In this document: positions 21,468-32,664 of the stretch, piece after piece
Position numbering within the stretch: position 1 is the stretch's first letter
Layout of the letters: each line of letters opens with the position of its first letter
Source of the DNA: a virus
Reading direction: 5' to 3' (one strand)
DNA length: 45,505 bases
IMG/VR virus record: IMGVR_UViG_3300025127_007848
Span: 1-45,505 of that record
The notes under the pieces: model-generated
Database searches by the model: none
Seen by the model: the letters and a program-made list of their open reading frames with translations, nothing else
Told to the model about the DNA's origin: nothing
Made by a program: the position numbers and the translations under genes

Positions 21468-22946
21468 ATGACTATTGATTGGGACAACTGCCCTGCAAAT
21501 ACTAGTTTTTTAGAGCAGGATACAGATCCAGAAAATTACGGATTGTCAGAAACGCAAAGTGCGACCGATCAATTAAGAAATGCTTTAGAAAAGGCATATA
21601 CAAAAGACAAACTTTCAAAACAAGTTAAATTTAATGCAGTTTGTTTAAGAAAATTAAAAAATTTAAAAAATGAAAACAAAGGTATTGTAAGGGTTAAAGC
21701 TAGAATACCTGAGCTGCATAGTTTAATACCTAAACCAAAAAGTGAAAGTGATTTTGATACTATGTCATTATATCCAACTTTTATTGGGTTAAAAAATAGT
21801 TTTAAAAACAACATTGGAGATAGTGAGGAGGATATACCCCCAGGCACTATTTTATTAGTAACTTTTGGCAACATGAGTAATTTTGGTCAGCCAAGAATAT
21901 TAGAGATAGGAAACATAATTGATTCAAATGCAAGGAGTAGAAATTCTGGTGATGATGAAGATGGTCCATTCACCAGAAGAGGTGCATCAACACAAAGATA
22001 TACCGGCATAGATTTAACCAAATTGTCAGAAAAGTTTAAAGGTGATAAAGAAATTAATTTTAAAATTCCAATGCATTCATATGGCACCCCAGAAATGGAA
22101 AAATTATTAAGACAGTTAACTAACTTCGCTCGCGAACTCAATAAGGGGCGCGTATCATACTATGGTACCGTATTTGTTGAAGATATATCTAGAAATTACG
22201 GAGAGACAATAGTTAAGAAGCTTAACGATACCGAATATAAGCCGGTCCACCGTAGCCATCAAAGCGGCGTTGACGTCGATATAAGTATACCAATTTTAGC
22301 CGAAATACTGGTCAGTGGTGTGATAGAAAGAGAAATTGTATATCAAAAGGAAAAAGCAGCTAAAAAAGGAAAACCCGCTATCCCGGAGTTGGAGATAATG
22401 CAATCTATTGATGTATATGATTTTGACAAAAGCGATCCCAAAAACGAAAAAAAATGGTTGTGGAGATTTAAAGATGCTGATGCTAAATACTACCTTCCAA
22501 AAACAAAAAAAATGGTTAACGCTACACCCGACACTGCTCAGGTTCTCTGTATATTTTACATTTGTGCGTTGCTAGACGTTAGATCTGTTTTTTATGATCG
22601 AAAATTTATAAAAATAGCAAAAGATAAAGCTGATACCGACAGTATGAAAACCCTTGTAAAAAAGCTATTGGTGGATGGTAAAGTAGATGTTAGTAATTTT
22701 GAAAAAGTTTATAAAAAAGTAAAAGATGGATTAGGTAAAAAAGTAATAACCGTGGATCCCATTTCAGGGGAAAAGACAGAAACTGGAGGTTGGATTTCTC
22801 ATGTAAGTGGTCACAAAAACCACTTTCACATTAGAGTTAAAGGTCTCGGCTTTAATGACGCCAGAAGCCCATGGGGTAAACAAGATAAGGGTCCAAATGA
22901 ACCAACATCTATTAATGGAAACGAAATAACAGTTGTACGACCTTAG
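21468..22946 (+). CDS. Baseplate hub protein with M74 (MepA-like) murein endopeptidase domain
   Basis: This is a 492-residue protein. Residues 60-150 (KGIVRVKARIPELHSLIP ... PPGTILLVTFGN) look like an OB-fold hub domain, as at the N-terminus of T4 gp5. The catalytic part has RSHQSGVDVDI (H264, D271) and SGHKNHFHIRVKG (H449, H452, H454). Spacing H264-D271 and H449/H452/H454 equals that of E. coli MepA zinc and active-site residues (113/120 and 206/209/211). About 90 extra residues separate the two motifs. It should cut peptide cross-links in peptidoglycan during DNA entry, replacing the lysozyme of T4 gp5. Confidence 0.85.
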   Translation: MTIDWDNCPANTSFLEQDTDPENYGLSETQSATDQLRNALEKAYTKDKLSKQVKFNAVCLRKLKNLKNENKGIVRVKARIPELHSLIPKPKSESDFDTMSLYPTFIGLKNSFKNNIGDSEEDIPPGTILLVTFGNMSNFGQPRILEIGNIIDSNARSRNSGDDEDGPFTRRGASTQRYTGIDLTKLSEKFKGDKEINFKIPMHSYGTPEMEKLLRQLTNFARELNKGRVSYYGTVFVEDISRNYGETIVKKLNDTEYKPVHRSHQSGVDVDISIPILAEILVSGVIEREIVYQKEKAAKKGKPAIPELEIMQSIDVYDFDKSDPKNEKKWLWRFKDADAKYYLPKTKKMVNATPDTAQVLCIFYICALLDVRSVFYDRKFIKIAKDKADTDSMKTLVKKLLVDGKVDVSNFEKVYKKVKDGLGKKVITVDPISGEKTETGGWISHVSGHKNHFHIRVKGLGFNDARSPWGKQDKGPNEPTSINGNEITVVRP

Positions 22947-22986
22947 AAAAGTGATTGTATTAAAATTAGTAAAAAGGAAATGTTAA

Positions 22987-24672
22987 TTGACAAAAAAATT
23001 TAAACATATACATGCCCTGGCAGAACAAATTGATCCTGATTATGATTCAAAAAAAACAAATTTGACTCTGATCACTCTAACATATGAAACAGATGGGTTT
23101 TCTGTGGCTGAAGAGTATAAAACATTTACCTTACCAGATGAACAAAGTAGAATAGAAAGATTTATGAATGATTTATTTGGTGGTGACAATCCACCATCTA
23201 ATATCACAAAACTAGACTTTAGAAAAAAAGTCATTGACTATACAATCAATGTTTCATTAAAAACAATTAATTATGATTCACTAAATGATTACTACGATAG
23301 TTTACTAAAATCTGAGACTGCAACAAATCAAGTTAAAGATTTCATTTATGAACAGGGTACTTCTTCAAAAAATGTTTTTTCCTCGATTAAACAAGAAAAT
23401 AAAAAAGTAAAAGAAAAAGAACAAGAAAACCTAGAAGTGTTTAATGCTAACGTATCTAATGACAATTTAGTTCCTGGGATTGGTGAACCAACAGAAGACG
23501 TATCTTTGTATGGCGGCGAAGGCTGCATTGGAGAATCAGAAAATCGAAATGAACCTTTTGAAGACCTAACACCAGAACAATCATTATTAAGGGAACAAAA
23601 AAAGCTTTTTGGAGATAAACCAAGTGAAGGTGGTCAAAGACCTGTTGTAGATTTAATCGGGCTATCGCCTGAAAAGACAAAAATTTTTGCTAATTTACCA
23701 AATAGTGCAACAAGTAAATTTAAAGGTGTCGCAGGAGCTAGATTAATAGAACCAGTAGAGGATCCAATATATTACCCCGGAGACGCATATTTAAAAAGTG
23801 AAAATAATTCGGGAATAATTTGTGGTAGAGATGAGCTATATAGACTTAGAGGTCACACAAAATCTGGAGCGATATATATTTACGCGGGGCGATCCGCAGG
23901 TTCAAAAGAGGACTATGAAGAATATACAAACCCAGAATTACAAACAAAAGAACAACCGAATAATTTAATTTCAGATTCTGCGTATGTTTATCTTTCGCAA
24001 AAATCAGATGTTGATAGTTTGTATAAATATAAACTCGCAAGAGGTACCTATTCTCAGGTCATAGGTCCGCTTTTACCAGATGGAGAGAGAGAAACTAGAA
24101 AGGGTATATCATTAGCAGCAATAAAAGCTGATGATGTAGTTATTATGTCTAGAACATCTGGAATTAGATTAGTAACTGGTACAGATGTTAAAAATTCCAA
24201 GGGTGGCAAACAAAATGCAAAATATGGTATTGATTTAATTGCTGGAAATGATGATTCTGATTTACAACCTTTAGTTAAAGGAGACAATTTAGTTAAATAT
24301 CTAACTTTTCTTTCTAAAAGTATTAATGAATTGAGATCTATAATGTATGATTTTATAAACTCTCAATCAAAGTTTAATAAATCTGTTTCCAATCACACTC
24401 ATCTTGATGCATTTTTATTATTTTTAGGTGCTGCGGGATCTCAAAATCCACTTGGAGTAGACATATCCAGTGTTTTTGGTGCCACATCAGGCGGCGGCAA
24501 GTGTCCACCATCTTTTGAGCTTCAAAGTGCCGGTGTGGTATCTCTTTTGGAAACAGTAAGACAGCAAGCAAATACAGTAAACATGATTATGAATCAAATT
24601 GGTAATGATACAAATGCTATGAATGAAATTGGCTCATATCAAATTTTAAGTGATAGAAACAGAACTAATTAA
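22987..24672 (+). CDS. Probable baseplate hub/spike structural protein
   Basis: This 561-residue protein uses TTG at 22987; an upstream ATG at 22980 is out of frame. GGAAA lies upstream. Residues 1-160 are charged and partly coiled. From about 250 to 430 the sequence is beta-rich (SGIICGRDELYRLRGHTKS, KADDVVIMSRTSGIRLVTGTD), like stacked strands of a spike or OB domain. After that come helices and VSNHTHLDAFLLFLGAAGSQNP. The C-terminus is Asn/Gln-rich helix. Placement between the MepA-like hub and the giant tail protein supports a virion role. No direct T4 counterpart is evident. Confidence 0.65.
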   Translation: MTKKFKHIHALAEQIDPDYDSKKTNLTLITLTYETDGFSVAEEYKTFTLPDEQSRIERFMNDLFGGDNPPSNITKLDFRKKVIDYTINVSLKTINYDSLNDYYDSLLKSETATNQVKDFIYEQGTSSKNVFSSIKQENKKVKEKEQENLEVFNANVSNDNLVPGIGEPTEDVSLYGGEGCIGESENRNEPFEDLTPEQSLLREQKKLFGDKPSEGGQRPVVDLIGLSPEKTKIFANLPNSATSKFKGVAGARLIEPVEDPIYYPGDAYLKSENNSGIICGRDELYRLRGHTKSGAIYIYAGRSAGSKEDYEEYTNPELQTKEQPNNLISDSAYVYLSQKSDVDSLYKYKLARGTYSQVIGPLLPDGERETRKGISLAAIKADDVVIMSRTSGIRLVTGTDVKNSKGGKQNAKYGIDLIAGNDDSDLQPLVKGDNLVKYLTFLSKSINELRSIMYDFINSQSKFNKSVSNHTHLDAFLLFLGAAGSQNPLGVDISSVFGATSGGGKCPPSFELQSAGVVSLLETVRQQANTVNMIMNQIGNDTNAMNEIGSYQILSDRNRTN

Positions 24673-24683
24673 TTGGAAATATT

Positions 24684-27600
24684 ATGACTAAAAAATCTAA
24701 ATCACCTCAAATAACACCTGTTAACCAAAATATTATAAACACACTTATAGCTAAAGTTCGCTCGACTTCAGCACCAAATAGTCAACCGATTCAAAAAAAC
24801 TATTTAAAACACACAAAAAAATTTATTAAACCACAAGCCGCGGCAGGTGCTTCTTCACAAGAAGAATTTATTATGTACGTTGGAGAATTAAAAGAAAACG
24901 AATATAAATCTGCAGATTCATTGGGAGATAAAAATGATTTAGTTATAAAAAATATGTCTGAGACAATGAAATTAGATAAAGACAAAATAGAACAAATTAT
25001 TGAGTTTAATAATTCTGAGACAGGAGGCGGCACAGAAATATTTAATAATCAAATAATCCACTTTGCAAAAAAGCCTTTGGGTTTTTCAAATGAAAAAGAC
25101 AAAAGAATATATTATGTTATTATACCCATTGTTGTTTTTAGACTTGTGTTTCCTCAAAGTGTTACAGTATCACCTAGCAGTAAAAAAAATAAAAAAACAT
25201 CTACTAAGGCTGACGAGTGGTCATGGTTATCTGCTTCGATTGAAAAAGGTATGCCGGCAAAATTTAATTTTTCTTTCCCCGATAATGCAGGAGATAGAAA
25301 TGCTTTAATTAGAATAGGTGATATACCACTATATACATCGGTTGCAAATGCAATTTTAAAAGATTTAGCAAATAAAATAAAAGAAAATAATGTTGTTTTA
25401 GATAATCCAATTAATTTAGGACTTCAAGCTGTTAAAATACAGAGATTGTATACTGAAATAACATCTATTTTAAGTGAAAGTGGTAACGCTAAATATTCGT
25501 CTGAAGATTATATAAAATTTAAATTTACTTCGCTTTATGGAATAAAAGCATTGTATTTAATACCGTCTACGAAAGACAATACTGGCGGTGGACCAGCAAA
25601 AGAGGCTGCAGCCCAATTAACACCTACAAGTTTTTTTAATAACCAAACTTTAAATTCAATAATCTACAATCTAGTGGTGATGTATAATCGATTCGGTAGA
25701 AAAGTAAGACAAAATGCATTTTCTTACGAAGTGCAGAATTCTGTTTTTTATACAGAGGAATCAATTAGATACTTTATTGATTCATATATCTATCCAAAAA
25801 CTAGTCTTGTTTATAGTCCGATCACTAGAGGTATTATAGAAAAGTTTATAATTGGTGATGTTCGTCTTTTAGATGATAAAGTTTATAAACAAAGTTTTAT
25901 GGACCCCACACAAATTCCTGATGGTGTTAGAGGGAACTTACAAAAAGAAATGTCTCAGGGATATGAAAAAATTGGTGACTTGTTAGGAGAATCATGGCTT
26001 ACTGGTAAATTTGAAAGCATAGATAATGTAAGAGACTTTAGAAAACAACTTTTAAAATATATTGATATGGAAGAGTTAATTTCAATTGCTGTTACATGTT
26101 TACTTAAGATTATACCACTAGACGAGGCATTAGATTACGTTTGTGAGCCTATTTTAGAAGAATTTGATAAGCATAAAGAGTCAATCATCCAAGAATTAGA
26201 CAAAATGGATGATGGCATCGCGAAAAACCTCGCAAAAGAATTAAAAGAAATTTATTTTAATAAAGTTTTAGGAAAACAAGGAATTTTAGGGCAAATAGAA
26301 AATGAGGTTGAAGGTTACGTCCAAAACTTACCGCAAGCAATGCAAGACGCTAGTACAATTCACTCTTGGAGAGATAAGAATGCTATAAATTTACAAACTT
26401 ACATTGACATGGTTAATGCAAATTATTTTTTATTACAAAGAGCTATGACTGATGATGAGACAAATCTCCCGCTTTTAGGACCAAGCGACTGGAATGAAAA
26501 TAATTCTATAGAGAGGACCTTTGTGTATTCTGGTTTAAGTCAAAGACAACAAAGACTTAAAGAAAGACTCGATGACATAATAAAAGAGTCAGAAAAAATA
26601 AGTAAACAATTGGCAATTTTTAACGGTGTTAACGAGCCCGAAAATTTAAAGAGTTTAGAATCATATTACGCAACTGAAAGGGTAAAATTAAAACAAAAGC
26701 TTGATGCAGCAAATAATGGAATTTTTCTAGGACAAGAGCTACAAACTTTATACCAATCGGTGCTAAGAGATATAATACCAAATTTAATTATTTTAGATCC
26801 ATATATCAAAGATAAGACTAAAAAAATAGGATTAACATTATCCGGTGTGCCTTATCTTGCACAAAAAAACATATCATTGGAAAATATTAATGAAATTCAA
26901 TATCTAAAAAGTATTAAAGAATTAAATAATATTACTTTTCCAACCATTAATAACAACAATCCTATTTTTACTTTTTCTCCAAATCCAAATACACAAAACA
27001 AAGTTTTTCCAACAAAAACTGAGTATGATTTTCAACTACAAAATGGTTTTAAATCAATTATAGATCGAATACAACAATTAGAACGCTCAGAAGATTCTCC
27101 ATTTAATATTTTAAGTGATTTAGAAAATATTGGAGTTGGTGTGGTAGATAAAACTATAGAGGGGATAATTGGAGATCCATCTAAAAGAAGAGTTCTTTGT
27201 TTATCAATAATATCAGCGGTGCCTGCCGCAGCATATGGTTTGTATCTTTTGTTTAAAAACATAGATGAAACATCAGAGTTTCTTAAAAATGAAAGTTTAG
27301 CTATTACGAAGGCGATTGAAAGAAAAATAGAAATATTTTCAAGGGCAGATTATCCAATACTTGACATCTTAGAAGAATTTGTTGACTCATTAAAACAAAT
27401 TGGTCTTAATTTCGCTAGAGATCTGATTATTAATGGCATTATGTGGGTGCTAGGTGAACTTAAAAAAGCATGTTCTGATGAGGAAATTGTTAATGCTCCG
27501 TTTAGCCCGTTAGGTGCGATTGATTTATCTGATTTTATGAGCACTAGTGAAAAAGGTGCAAATGGTCTAACCATAGGAAATTTAGATAACAGCGATACGT

Positions 27601-30600
27601 TCAAAAGCCTTTCATCTATAGATTCTGAACTAACTGAAAGACAACTCAATAGTATACTTAAGGCTTTGTCTGCAGGTTTAACAATAAATGAAATAGCTGC
27701 GTTATTAGATGGAAGTGCTAGTGATAATCTTTATATGAAATCAATTTCGATAATGAACGATTTGGTTCCTGATGTAATAAAGATAAATTCTGCATTTTAC
27801 AAATATTACGTTAATGAATCGGGAATAATAGAATTTTTTAATATTTTATCACGCGATATAGAGCCAGCAAAAATAGCCCGTGCAAAAAGAGAGTATCGTT
27901 TAGGAAAGCGAAAAATATTAGAAATATGTTTGGGTAATGATTATAGTTTGTTTGGTGATTTAGATAATGAAGACCTTAGACAAGCACTAGCTAATAATTA
28001 TCCTACGGTAAATTTACCCGAGATGTTTAATGCTCTTGACGATATGATGGGTGAGAATAAGGTCCCAGAACCGTGTGAAGTTGGAATTAGCACACTTACC
28101 GACTCTCAAAAATTTACAGCTAGACAGGCATCTGAAGCAATATATGGAAATATTGAAAACAGATTTAATCAAACTGTACTATTCAGCAAAGATTTATTTA
28201 TTGATAGGTATCTATCGTTTTCGGAATTCACAAAAAATTTACCCAATGTAGAAAATTCCAATAATGCAAAATCATTTTTTGATTTTACACAAGAAAACAA
28301 AAACAGTATAAATGATTTTGTTGATTTCCACCTAGCACCGGAGTTTGTCGCAACACCACTTCGTGGCACGTTAGCAAGTATAAATAACATTACAGGACTC
28401 GGGCAACCCAACGCTACTGAATTTAAGTACGTCTCAACAAGTGACGGAGAAAGAACAATTGCTTTAGAATTTGGACCTTACCAATATAACATGTTTTTAA
28501 GCGAAAAAACCAATCCGGCAGAATTTAATATCGATACGAAACAGCTACGTTTTGATTTTAATTTTGATCAAAATAGACTCCTTCTAGAGTATGGAATAGT
28601 ACAAAATGACGAAAATCCAGATCAATCTGATGGAACTACAACAGGTATTGAAAATTCTTACGCTGTGGTTGAATATGACAAATATAATTATTTACCAACT
28701 GGTAGCGATGGGGCGATAATTGAACCATACAAAAGATTGTTTGGAAATAAAAACAATTCTAACATTCAGGGCAATGGCATAATATATCATCCAGATTATA
28801 GTCAAACTATAAAAAATAGTCTATCTGATCTTCTGATTGACAATGGTGAAGAACAATACTTATTAATGATGAATCAAATATTTAAAGATTTGGTTGATTA
28901 TTCAATAAAAAGTGGTTTATTTAAAGTTTCAAATTTTAAGTCTTTAGATCTAAATAAACACATAACCCCAGCAAAAATAAATCTTGGGGACGGCACTCCT
29001 CCAGTTGATGCTTGTTTTCTTGGATTTGCAAATAAAGAAGTTTTACATAGACAAACTGAATCAATTGCAAATATTTTAGCATGTAGAAATAACTCTGCCA
29101 CAAAAACTCCATTTAACATGGGTTATATAAAAATATTATTTGATTGTTTTGTCAGAGCGATGACAATGAAAGATATGATGAAGTCGTTTTTTGTGATGGG
29201 TATGTTTCCACAAGATTTATTGTTTGATGAGATAACACCAGATAACTTTTCTGTGTTTGAAGAACTAATCAAAGCAAATATATTTAATACAATAAAAAAT
29301 TTCTCACCAGTGAGTGCTAAGTCGATAGGAAAAGATTCAATATATTACTACGATACATTTTACAATAATATATTTAAACAATTTGTAGTTGACATGTCAA
29401 AAATTATTTTTAAAAATGATAATTTAACGGAAAAACAAGCTTTTGATTTTGCAATAAATGCACAAATTCAATTTATAAAAAATCAATTTAAAAAAGCATA
29501 CACTAATGCTTTTGGAAGCAGTGATTCAATTATTGGCTTAACTGAATATCAATTACTAACAAAAAAAATTATTGATGATGTTAGTATGTCTATTGATGAT
29601 GACGTATTGGATCTATCAGAAGAATTTACTTATAATGAAAAAATTAGAGCACTAGAAAATAGTACACTATCAAAATATTTTGATGGCACTGTTAATAGAA
29701 TCCCTCGCTACACTGCCGACTCTGATGCAGAAGATTTTAATTTTGGAACTATGAGAACATATTTTGGTGGTCAAGAAATATTACCTCGTAAAAACGAAAC
29801 GGAAGAACAGTCTGGTTTCCAAGTTGAAGAAGAGAATTATCTTATTGATATCGATAGTAGAATACCATTTTTTGATATATTGTCGACTAACACCACCCCT
29901 ACAAATGGAGGCTTCGTACTTGATAAATATATAGAGTTGAAAGGAAATTCCGATGTCTTTAGCGACAGAGAAATAATTGAAATTTCAAACGTGCTATTAC
30001 GATTTGGTAAAATTATTTACAATCAACTTAATTCTAATAATGAACAAATTAAGAATATTTTTTCTGCGACAGGTCTTTTTTTACTAATCCCACAAGCTAT
30101 TAATTTTATTGTCGGAGACGAGGCAAAAAATAATCGTGATGCTTACAGAGCAGCATTTCCTTCTGAACCTTTCAGTGGCGGTGCTGGTATGGATTATAGA
30201 TTGTTTTATTGGTTATTTAGATATAACTATGACCCGGATTTTTTTGGGCAGGCACAAATATCGCCGGAGGGGCAAGTCGAGGCATTATCCGGCTTTAATT
30301 GGTATCAAAGAATGAATAATAAAGGGTTATGGCAAAAACTTAACCATTCACTAACTGGTAAAACAAGATTAGGTACTTTATATTCCATTATAGATTTACT
30401 ACCGACCCCACCAACGGGTATTACAAATACTACAATTTTGTATAACAGTGTTTTTCAAAATATATCAAGCACCACTGAAGAAATCAATAATTCATTTTTA
30501 ACTTCTTTTATTGATAAATTATTGGCTGATAAAAATCCACGGCTAAGAGAAAATGGTGCACCGAAAGAATTCTTTAACTGGTTGTTTTCAAAAAAAGTAA

Positions 30601-32612
30601 ATGATGTGCTTGGCTTCAATACGGTTTTAAGAATTGATTTGAAAATAGAAGACTCTGATTTGGAGTTTACAAAAAATTTCATAAGTAAATTGCTTGACGA
30701 TACGGTGCGTGCGACGGATATACGCCGCCAAAAATCGCTTTTAGAAGAAAAAATAGGTCCACAGAGGCTAGGATCACTGAACTCATCGGGTGCAAATGTC
30801 TTCTTCTCACTTCCAGTGTTTGAAATAAAACAACCATTGCCTAACGATATAGATTGGTTAACCTTTTTTATGATTCCAGACAAAGATAGTTATTTTGAAG
30901 ACGGTTTTTACAATATTTTTAATATTAATGATGAGACAACATCAGCCGATGTCACGGAAAAAATCACTAGTGCATCGGACATAAATAATTTTTTATTTTC
31001 AAAAGATCATAATGATTTTGTTAGTTATTTTTATAAATTAAGAACTTTTTCTGCAACCTCTCAAAATAAAGATCAAGTATTGTCGAAAGAACAAATGTTG
31101 TCTACTTTTTGGTGGAATATTAAGGGTAGACCAGTAACATTAGCAGCTATACTAAGAGCTGTTTATTTAGATAATGCGGAAGATGATAAATATGTCTCAC
31201 CGCTTAGTGATCCAATACCATACTCTGAAATTAGAGAGGCTTTAACTCCTATTTCTTTAAAATCTTTTCTTTCACCTTTCGAAGAGGTAATAAGTGATGA
31301 TCCCTTGGATACGAGCTTTGGTAATTACACTTCACTAAAAGCTGACATAAATCAGAAGCAACGGGTGCCCGGTCGCGGTGAAGACCAGGGAGTGCTATAT
31401 TTATCTAGACCGCCCGGTAACGTGGGGAAATTCTCGCAGAAGTTGTCGTCTATAGAGAAAATAAAACTAGTTGATAATGAAATAGGAGATATTCTTGCAA
31501 ATCCATCGGGCATATCGAAGTCTCAATATAAGGTAAGCTACGATGAGGAATCAGGAATTTTTAAAGAGGGTTATAGACCTTTTATAGCTATAAGAGAGTT
31601 TGATGATTCTGTGGACGGACCAAATTGGAAAAAAAGAGTAGATTGGGGGTTTATATATTCAAGTAGAATAATTGGCGGTGAGGCAAGATATGGAGGTTTG
31701 CCTCAACAGATGATGGATCAGTATCCGGGTACCGATGTTGATGAAGCTTTTTTATATATGAAGTCAGTGGAAACAGGACATGCACCAATGGGATTAGACA
31801 GGATAGGTCAGGTTCCGTGGGACGGTCACATAATTTATGGTACAGGCAAGGGCATTGATTGGGTTGCCGAACCCTACGGAGCAAGCTTTAAAGAGATTGT
31901 TGGTCCGGTTGAAGATGATGACCCTCAAGAAATTTCTATAATGGGTACATATGTAAAAGGTGGTCTAGGATATAAAGAAAAACAATTTATAGAAAAACCA
32001 ATAACTGGTAATGTTTTAAATATATATGATTTATTTTCAAAAACGCTAAAAAAACAAAACGATAAAGAACAATTTAATGAACTATTAAATTTATTTTTCT
32101 TAAAAGAACAAACAACAATTATAGCATTAATACATAGAATAATAACGGAGAGAGAGTATCCTAGAATAAGCACAATTTATGACCAGCTGGCGACAGATTG
32201 TTTTAAAACTTTAGCAAAAGCTGTCGCGATTGCAAATGGAGATCATGAAATAACACAAGACGAAGAAAATGAAAGAAGAGACCTTGAAGATACAATAAAA
32301 GAAATAGCTAAAATTATAGGAGAATCTTTTTTGAAAGCAGTGGCTACGACGGTAGATCCTACTTGGCAGACAGATTGGTTTGCCCCTGGTCCACTTACAC
32401 CCTTTGGATTTGCTGCAAAGCTGCTTGGAGAAGACTTTAGCTCAAAAAATCAAAATGGTCGTGGAGTAGAATTCCCACCAGGTGAAGAGGTATGCGATGA
32501 TTCTTTAAGACAATCAACAAACTTTTTACAAGAATTTACTGAGACTTGGAGAGAGTCTTTAGGTGGTTCAGCTAGTGATGAACAACAGAACAATAATGAT
32601 AGTGAAGAATAA
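24684..32612 (+). CDS. Giant virion protein, 2642 residues, baseplate region
   Basis: This is a single uninterrupted frame between the hub genes and gp25. It is largely helical, acidic and Asn-rich. Residues 60-135 (FIMYVGELKENEYKSADSL ... IIEFNNSETGG) look like a small LysM-like or adaptor domain, uncertain. Residues 837-857 (VLCLSIISAVPAAAYGLYLLF) form a strong hydrophobic stretch that could span a membrane. The C-terminal third has Gly/Tyr-rich segments. Very long proteins in this position are known in cyanomyoviruses (annotated VrlC); equivalence is an inference from location. It could be a baseplate component, a tail-tip protein or an internal protein that inserts into the host envelope. 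Confidence 0.75.
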   Translation: MTKKSKSPQITPVNQNIINTLIAKVRSTSAPNSQPIQKNYLKHTKKFIKPQAAAGASSQEEFIMYVGELKENEYKSADSLGDKNDLVIKNMSETMKLDKDKIEQIIEFNNSETGGGTEIFNNQIIHFAKKPLGFSNEKDKRIYYVIIPIVVFRLVFPQSVTVSPSSKKNKKTSTKADEWSWLSASIEKGMPAKFNFSFPDNAGDRNALIRIGDIPLYTSVANAILKDLANKIKENNVVLDNPINLGLQAVKIQRLYTEITSILSESGNAKYSSEDYIKFKFTSLYGIKALYLIPSTKDNTGGGPAKEAAAQLTPTSFFNNQTLNSIIYNLVVMYNRFGRKVRQNAFSYEVQNSVFYTEESIRYFIDSYIYPKTSLVYSPITRGIIEKFIIGDVRLLDDKVYKQSFMDPTQIPDGVRGNLQKEMSQGYEKIGDLLGESWLTGKFESIDNVRDFRKQLLKYIDMEELISIAVTCLLKIIPLDEALDYVCEPILEEFDKHKESIIQELDKMDDGIAKNLAKELKEIYFNKVLGKQGILGQIENEVEGYVQNLPQAMQDASTIHSWRDKNAINLQTYIDMVNANYFLLQRAMTDDETNLPLLGPSDWNENNSIERTFVYSGLSQRQQRLKERLDDIIKESEKISKQLAIFNGVNEPENLKSLESYYATERVKLKQKLDAANNGIFLGQELQTLYQSVLRDIIPNLIILDPYIKDKTKKIGLTLSGVPYLAQKNISLENINEIQYLKSIKELNNITFPTINNNNPIFTFSPNPNTQNKVFPTKTEYDFQLQNGFKSIIDRIQQLERSEDSPFNILSDLENIGVGVVDKTIEGIIGDPSKRRVLCLSIISAVPAAAYGLYLLFKNIDETSEFLKNESLAITKAIERKIEIFSRADYPILDILEEFVDSLKQIGLNFARDLIINGIMWVLGELKKACSDEEIVNAPFSPLGAIDLSDFMSTSEKGANGLTIGNLDNSDTFKSLSSIDSELTERQLNSILKALSAGLTINEIAALLDGSASDNLYMKSISIMNDLVPDVIKINSAFYKYYVNESGIIEFFNILSRDIEPAKIARAKREYRLGKRKILEICLGNDYSLFGDLDNEDLRQALANNYPTVNLPEMFNALDDMMGENKVPEPCEVGISTLTDSQKFTARQASEAIYGNIENRFNQTVLFSKDLFIDRYLSFSEFTKNLPNVENSNNAKSFFDFTQENKNSINDFVDFHLAPEFVATPLRGTLASINNITGLGQPNATEFKYVSTSDGERTIALEFGPYQYNMFLSEKTNPAEFNIDTKQLRFDFNFDQNRLLLEYGIVQNDENPDQSDGTTTGIENSYAVVEYDKYNYLPTGSDGAIIEPYKRLFGNKNNSNIQGNGIIYHPDYSQTIKNSLSDLLIDNGEEQYLLMMNQIFKDLVDYSIKSGLFKVSNFKSLDLNKHITPAKINLGDGTPPVDACFLGFANKEVLHRQTESIANILACRNNSATKTPFNMGYIKILFDCFVRAMTMKDMMKSFFVMGMFPQDLLFDEITPDNFSVFEELIKANIFNTIKNFSPVSAKSIGKDSIYYYDTFYNNIFKQFVVDMSKIIFKNDNLTEKQAFDFAINAQIQFIKNQFKKAYTNAFGSSDSIIGLTEYQLLTKKIIDDVSMSIDDDVLDLSEEFTYNEKIRALENSTLSKYFDGTVNRIPRYTADSDAEDFNFGTMRTYFGGQEILPRKNETEEQSGFQVEEENYLIDIDSRIPFFDILSTNTTPTNGGFVLDKYIELKGNSDVFSDREIIEISNVLLRFGKIIYNQLNSNNEQIKNIFSATGLFLLIPQAINFIVGDEAKNNRDAYRAAFPSEPFSGGAGMDYRLFYWLFRYNYDPDFFGQAQISPEGQVEALSGFNWYQRMNNKGLWQKLNHSLTGKTRLGTLYSIIDLLPTPPTGITNTTILYNSVFQNISSTTEEINNSFLTSFIDKLLADKNPRLRENGAPKEFFNWLFSKKVNDVLGFNTVLRIDLKIEDSDLEFTKNFISKLLDDTVRATDIRRQKSLLEEKIGPQRLGSLNSSGANVFFSLPVFEIKQPLPNDIDWLTFFMIPDKDSYFEDGFYNIFNINDETTSADVTEKITSASDINNFLFSKDHNDFVSYFYKLRTFSATSQNKDQVLSKEQMLSTFWWNIKGRPVTLAAILRAVYLDNAEDDKYVSPLSDPIPYSEIREALTPISLKSFLSPFEEVISDDPLDTSFGNYTSLKADINQKQRVPGRGEDQGVLYLSRPPGNVGKFSQKLSSIEKIKLVDNEIGDILANPSGISKSQYKVSYDEESGIFKEGYRPFIAIREFDDSVDGPNWKKRVDWGFIYSSRIIGGEARYGGLPQQMMDQYPGTDVDEAFLYMKSVETGHAPMGLDRIGQVPWDGHIIYGTGKGIDWVAEPYGASFKEIVGPVEDDDPQEISIMGTYVKGGLGYKEKQFIEKPITGNVLNIYDLFSKTLKKQNDKEQFNELLNLFFLKEQTTIIALIHRIITEREYPRISTIYDQLATDCFKTLAKAVAIANGDHEITQDEENERRDLEDTIKEIAKIIGESFLKAVATTVDPTWQTDWFAPGPLTPFGFAAKLLGEDFSSKNQNGRGVEFPPGEEVCDDSLRQSTNFLQEFTETWRESLGGSASDEQQNNNDSEE

Positions 32613-32664
32613 AATAAATTAAATTCTATTAAGTTTTCTAATTATAAAAAGAAGAGGGAGCATA

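Noticed and set aside
28379-28386. TATAAATA, late-promoter-like
   Set aside because: It lies within the 2642-residue gene with no gene start nearby.
30455-30883. Minus-strand open frame of 142 residues inside the giant gene
   Set aside because: It is a shadow frame in AT-rich coding DNA, with no motif or ribosome binding site.
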